In this document: positions 61,601 to 64,000 of the stretch, one piece after another
Layout of the letters: each line of letters opens with the position of its first letter
Numbering within the stretch: position 1 is the stretch's first letter
Assembly (NCBI GenBank): GCA_013076295.1
Contig: RQOL01000906.1
Coordinates: 2,356,001-2,420,000, forward strand
Length of the DNA: 64,000 bases
Direction of reading: 5' to 3'
From: Sanderia malayensis
Lineage: Eukaryota; Cnidaria; Scyphozoa; Semaeostomeae; Pelagiidae
Translations under genes and position numbers: made by a program
Notes under the pieces: model-generated
Database searches by the model: none
The model's input: the letters and a program-made list of their open reading frames with translations, nothing else
Told to the model about the DNA's origin: nothing

Positions 61601-64000
61601 GAGTTAATTAGATTGAGTTCACTAGGATTTCGATTGGGTCAGATTCTATGTACCGTAAAACTGTAGTTGACTTATCTAAGTTCAGCTGTATTCCAACAAT
61701 GCATCTGGTGCATTAATATTAGTCTATTAATGATAATTAATCATTAGTTTATCAATTGTTTTCATGCACTTATCGTATTCTTTTTTAGATCGATTGTGTG
61801 GCTCCAAAGCTTGCACGATGCAAATCTTGAACGAAGTCGAGGCCACTCTGCAAGGAGGCTTGAGCCACAAGAAATTCGAATCGGAAGATTGAAACACGAA
61901 CGCGTGAAGGTTCCGAGAAATCACGCTGAGGTAAGTTGATCTATATGCAGTTGACGTGCGCCGTATCGAATGCACAAGTGAAATAAGATTGTGATGGAGA
62001 TTTCGAGTGTTGATAAAGATTCTTAACATGTGTAAATAGTAGCATAAGAAGTTAGTCATTTTAAGAAATAGATAATTCTTCGGGATATGACACAATTAAC
62101 ATAGCTCATGTCAAGTGAATATGTAACACCTTGCATCGTCATTTATAATTTTAATCTTCTAACAACAATTACCAACACCCTAATGTAGCGAGCTTGTATA
62201 TTGACTTTTACTATGCATATACTCGTGTGTGCTGCAGGGTTTAAGGGGGTGGAAGTATTAACTTTCAATGTGCATGGGTTTTCAAGATGATTTTTTCATC
62301 TCGTTTTAGCTATTGCAGCACGCAATCAGATTACTGAATTTCCATGCCGGAAGAAAGGCAATTCTAGAGGTAGGTTTCTTTTCCTTTCAATAAAGCTGCA
62401 TTTGTCAAACCGTATGAGTTTTAATACTATTCAGGGATATGGTTTTTTTAAGCCAGGCTGTAGAAAATTATACTGTTTAGTCTTACTGTTTTACATGCTA
62501 AATTTACACACGCATAGACTGTTTTACATATCATTTTCTGCCTGTCTCTTTTAGATTGAGTTCAAGGATGAAGAAGGTACCGGCCTGGGGCCAAGTCTCG
62601 AATTCTATGCCTTAGTTGCAAAAGAGCTACAAATGAAACATATTGGAATGTGGGTTGCTAGTGACAACCTGTCTCATATTGGCATGGAGGTAAGAGTTCT
62701 TACTGGCAGACTTTGTTGAAGTGATCCCTTTAAACATGGTGTTGCTGATGCAGCTCAAGCACACGTTAGCTGTCGCAGATCTATTGCACTAGACGTCCAA
62801 ATTTGTTGGACGTCCCGTGATCTGAGGTTTATCATAAGACAGACAGAAAACTTCTCTTGAATTAGATAGAGTTTGAATTGCACGATTTCCAAATATGCAG
62901 GTTTGACTGTAATATCCTTTATGGGTCAATTTATTTCAGGATGAAATAAATGGCGAAGCGGATGTTTATGTACATCATCCGAATGGCCTATTTCCAGCAC
63001 CATATCCTCAAGATTATAAAGATATCGATAGAATATGCAGACTGTTCCATTTCCTCGGAATATTCCTAGCCAAATGTCTGCAAGACAACAGACTCGTGGA
63101 TATTCCGCTTTCTGAGCCGTTCCATAAATTACTGTGCCTCGGAAAGCTGCCTCCAAGCAGATCACTGTCGAGAAGTGTGAGCAGCAGATCAGAAAACGCG
63201 GACTGTGAAAACGTGTCGCCGAGATCCAGCGACTCAACGGAATTCGGATCTGTATGTAGCTGTTGTTATGTGGACCTGTTTTCGGATTGTGATTTCGAGA
63301 TGATTTATCCCGATGTTCACAAGTTCACGAAGCAACTGAAGAAGCTGGTGACGAAACGAAAAGAGATTATTAATGATTGCAGTTTGTCCGAAGAGGTGAG
63401 ATCTGAGAGGCTTGCTGGGCTGCTGTTTGAGACTGACACTGGACACGAATGTAAATTGCAAGATCTAGGGTAAGTCGACTCAATTTTATGATCGAGTATG
63501 CACACTTGAGACAAGTGGAACACTTTAGCAGGCATCTAAGAATAATTGCATCATCTAGGAATTATTAGACATATTTCAGCTCAGTTTAAAAGGTTAAATT
63601 ATCAATGCTCAACCATCATAACCAATAGCAATATTATTTAATGAGAGATATTCTGTCGCCTGAGTATTTTCGGTTTGATTTCAGGCTTACATTTCAGTAC
63701 ATACCCCCGTCAAAATCATACGGATTTGATGCTGTTGATCTTAAAGCGAATGGGGATCAGGAGGTAAGTTATAATACACTCTTCGACAGATACATCTTCT
63801 ACGTGTGGGGGTACAGTCTTTTTTTAAAACAATGGTAAAGTTGTTGTTCTCGGGGACTTTTTACAATAGAATTTACACAGAGCCTTTCATAAATTTTGAA
63901 TGTTATTCTTTTTATTCAAAGGCACTCACGCCTTCAAATGCAGAGGAGTATATTGACCTTATGATGAACTTTTCAATGTACAAAGGAATAGAGAAACAAC
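46604..64000 (+). CDS. HECTD1: HECTD1 E3 ubiquitin ligase, 3' end outside the window
   Basis: Large HECT-type ligase. 33 exons with matching phases give 2823 residues so far: 46604-46743, 46911-47145, 47617-47844, 47997-48257, 48563-48833, 49007-49086, 49270-49368, 49458-49581, 49862-50202, 51194-51376, 51804-52305, 52765-52961 (or -52967), 53312-53452, 53707-53816, 54043-54435, 54629-54772, 54898-54978, 55091-55189, 55414-55586, 55972-56151, 56452-58256, 58684-59042, 59436-59670, 59940-60322, 60432-60865, 60974-61092, 61325-61452, 61789-61930, 62310-62369, 62555-62689, 62940-63469, 63685-63763, 63922-64000. In order come ARM-type helices (1-370; start [20 protein letters not shown]), ankyrin repeats (about 390-480), a SUN/F5-8C-like domain (about 1150-1267), a worn MIB/HERC2 region, a long disordered acidic part, [20 protein letters not shown] and the HECT N-lobe ([14 protein letters not shown]). 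The catalytic Cys is beyond the end. Confidence 0.95.
47229..47363. repeat. Fold-back element in HECTD1 intron 2
   Basis: CACCTGCGTATAAGAACC at the left is answered by GGTTCTTATATGAGGGTG at the right. The core contains CCAGCCTATTGTT and TATTGTTTTGAGCAG. Related sequences occur at 52455-52660 and 53489-53630 in other introns of the same gene. Confidence 0.65.
49650..49806. repeat. Tandem repeat of about 58 bp in HECTD1 intron 8
   Basis: Three imperfect copies contain the words CTACTCGATC, AGAGCTGTCTAAAA and TCTCTATCTACCATTTT. Confidence 0.8.
50203..51193. other. Long HECTD1 intron 9
   Basis: 991 bp. It holds a patch with GCGAAGCGCATGCGCAAGCG (about 50489) followed by a short TGTGTC run. The base composition differs from neighbouring introns, so this may be an inserted repeat. 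No exon or open reading frame of note was seen. Confidence 0.35.
51631..51737. repeat. Two-copy tandem duplication of about 53 bp in HECTD1 intron 10
   Basis: The block from GGTCATTTGATTG through GGTTATTTTGAT is repeated head-to-tail with only a few differences. It is probably a recent slippage duplication. Confidence 0.85.
52455..52660. repeat. Relative of the fold-back family in HECTD1 intron 11
   Basis: ATTGTTTTGAGCAG followed by GTCTGGATGCTATTAATCCA and TGGTTCTT matches the core and right arm of the element at 47229. Confidence 0.5.
53489..53630. repeat. Relative of the fold-back family in HECTD1 intron 13
   Basis: AACAATAGGCTGGATGCTAA and AGGTTTTTATACCTGGG match the minus-strand reading of the element at 47229. 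The left side has GTAAAAACCCGCGTG as a possible opposite arm. Confidence 0.55.
56940..57000 (+). repeat. Poly-serine coding tract in HECTD1
   Basis: A run of TCA/TCG/TCC codons gives about 15 serines in the disordered part of HECTD1. Codons are mixed rather than one pure triplet, so selection on the protein is plausible. Confidence 0.8.
57640..57720 (+). repeat. Pro-Pro-Ser-Val-Glu repeats in HECTD1
   Basis: A 15-bp unit, GAGCCTCCTTCTGTG, repeats about five times with variants. It encodes EPPSVEP-type repeats inside the low-complexity exon. Confidence 0.8.
58291..58320. repeat. TG dinucleotide microsatellite
   Basis: Fourteen or fifteen TG units in HECTD1 intron 21, shortly after the donor site. 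Confidence 0.95.
58816..58895 (+). repeat. Poly-aspartate coding tract in HECTD1
   Basis: Mixed GAT/GAC/GAA codons give a run of about 14 Asp followed by Glu/Asp. It corresponds to the acidic region of vertebrate HECTD1 before the [15 protein letters not shown] block. Confidence 0.85.

Overview
The window is nuclear DNA of an invertebrate animal. Genes are split by short AT-rich GT-AG introns, mostly 100-1000 bp. The products are typical of metazoans: kinesin-3 with START, HECTD1, VRK1, BAF, OMA1, RPB9 and cilia proteins. Nothing places the species firmly. A compact-genome marine invertebrate such as a sponge, cnidarian or tunicate fits. No virus, CRISPR array or bacterial operon is present. 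Exon models below were built by joining conserved protein segments across splice sites with matching phases; boundaries may be off by a base or two.

Layout. (1) 99-9960 (+): the 3' part of a STARD9/KIF16A-type kinesin with FHA, coiled coil and C-terminal START domain. (2) 11175-12085 (-): TTC9-like TPR protein. (3) 12345-13133 (-): FAM204A-like nuclear-type protein in one exon. (4) 13412-15343 (-): a secreted CapA-family protein of bacterial type, in six exons. (5) 17435-22001 and 22445-26502 (+): a tandem pair of SLC36-type amino-acid transporters with matching intron phases. (6) 27338-32157 (+): CCDC60-like protein. (7) 32392-33317 (-): RNA polymerase II subunit RPB9, six tiny exons. (8) 33523-34740 (+): OMA1 mitochondrial protease in one exon. 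(9) 35466-36682 (+): CIMIP1/C20orf85-like ciliary protein. (10) 37137-40317 (-): VRK1 kinase, head-to-head with (11) BAF (BANF1), 40822-41094 (+). (12) 41598-45459 (-): SLC22-like transporter. (13) 46604 to the end (+): HECTD1 ubiquitin ligase, cut off inside the HECT domain.

Genes alternate in direction, giving two short shared promoters (RPB9/OMA1, 205 bp; VRK1/BAF, 504 bp) and several close convergent 3' ends. The VRK1/BAF pair is functionally striking, because VRK1 is the kinase that phosphorylates the BAF N-terminus in animals. Intergenic and intronic DNA carries several small TA-flanked inverted-repeat elements (MITE-like), one tRNA-derived SINE and several short tandem arrays.

The most unusual points are the intron-bearing CapA gene (a probable old bacterial acquisition), a HECTD1 whose MIB/HERC2 domain looks eroded, the VRK1-BAF head-to-head pair, and the tandem SLC36 pair.
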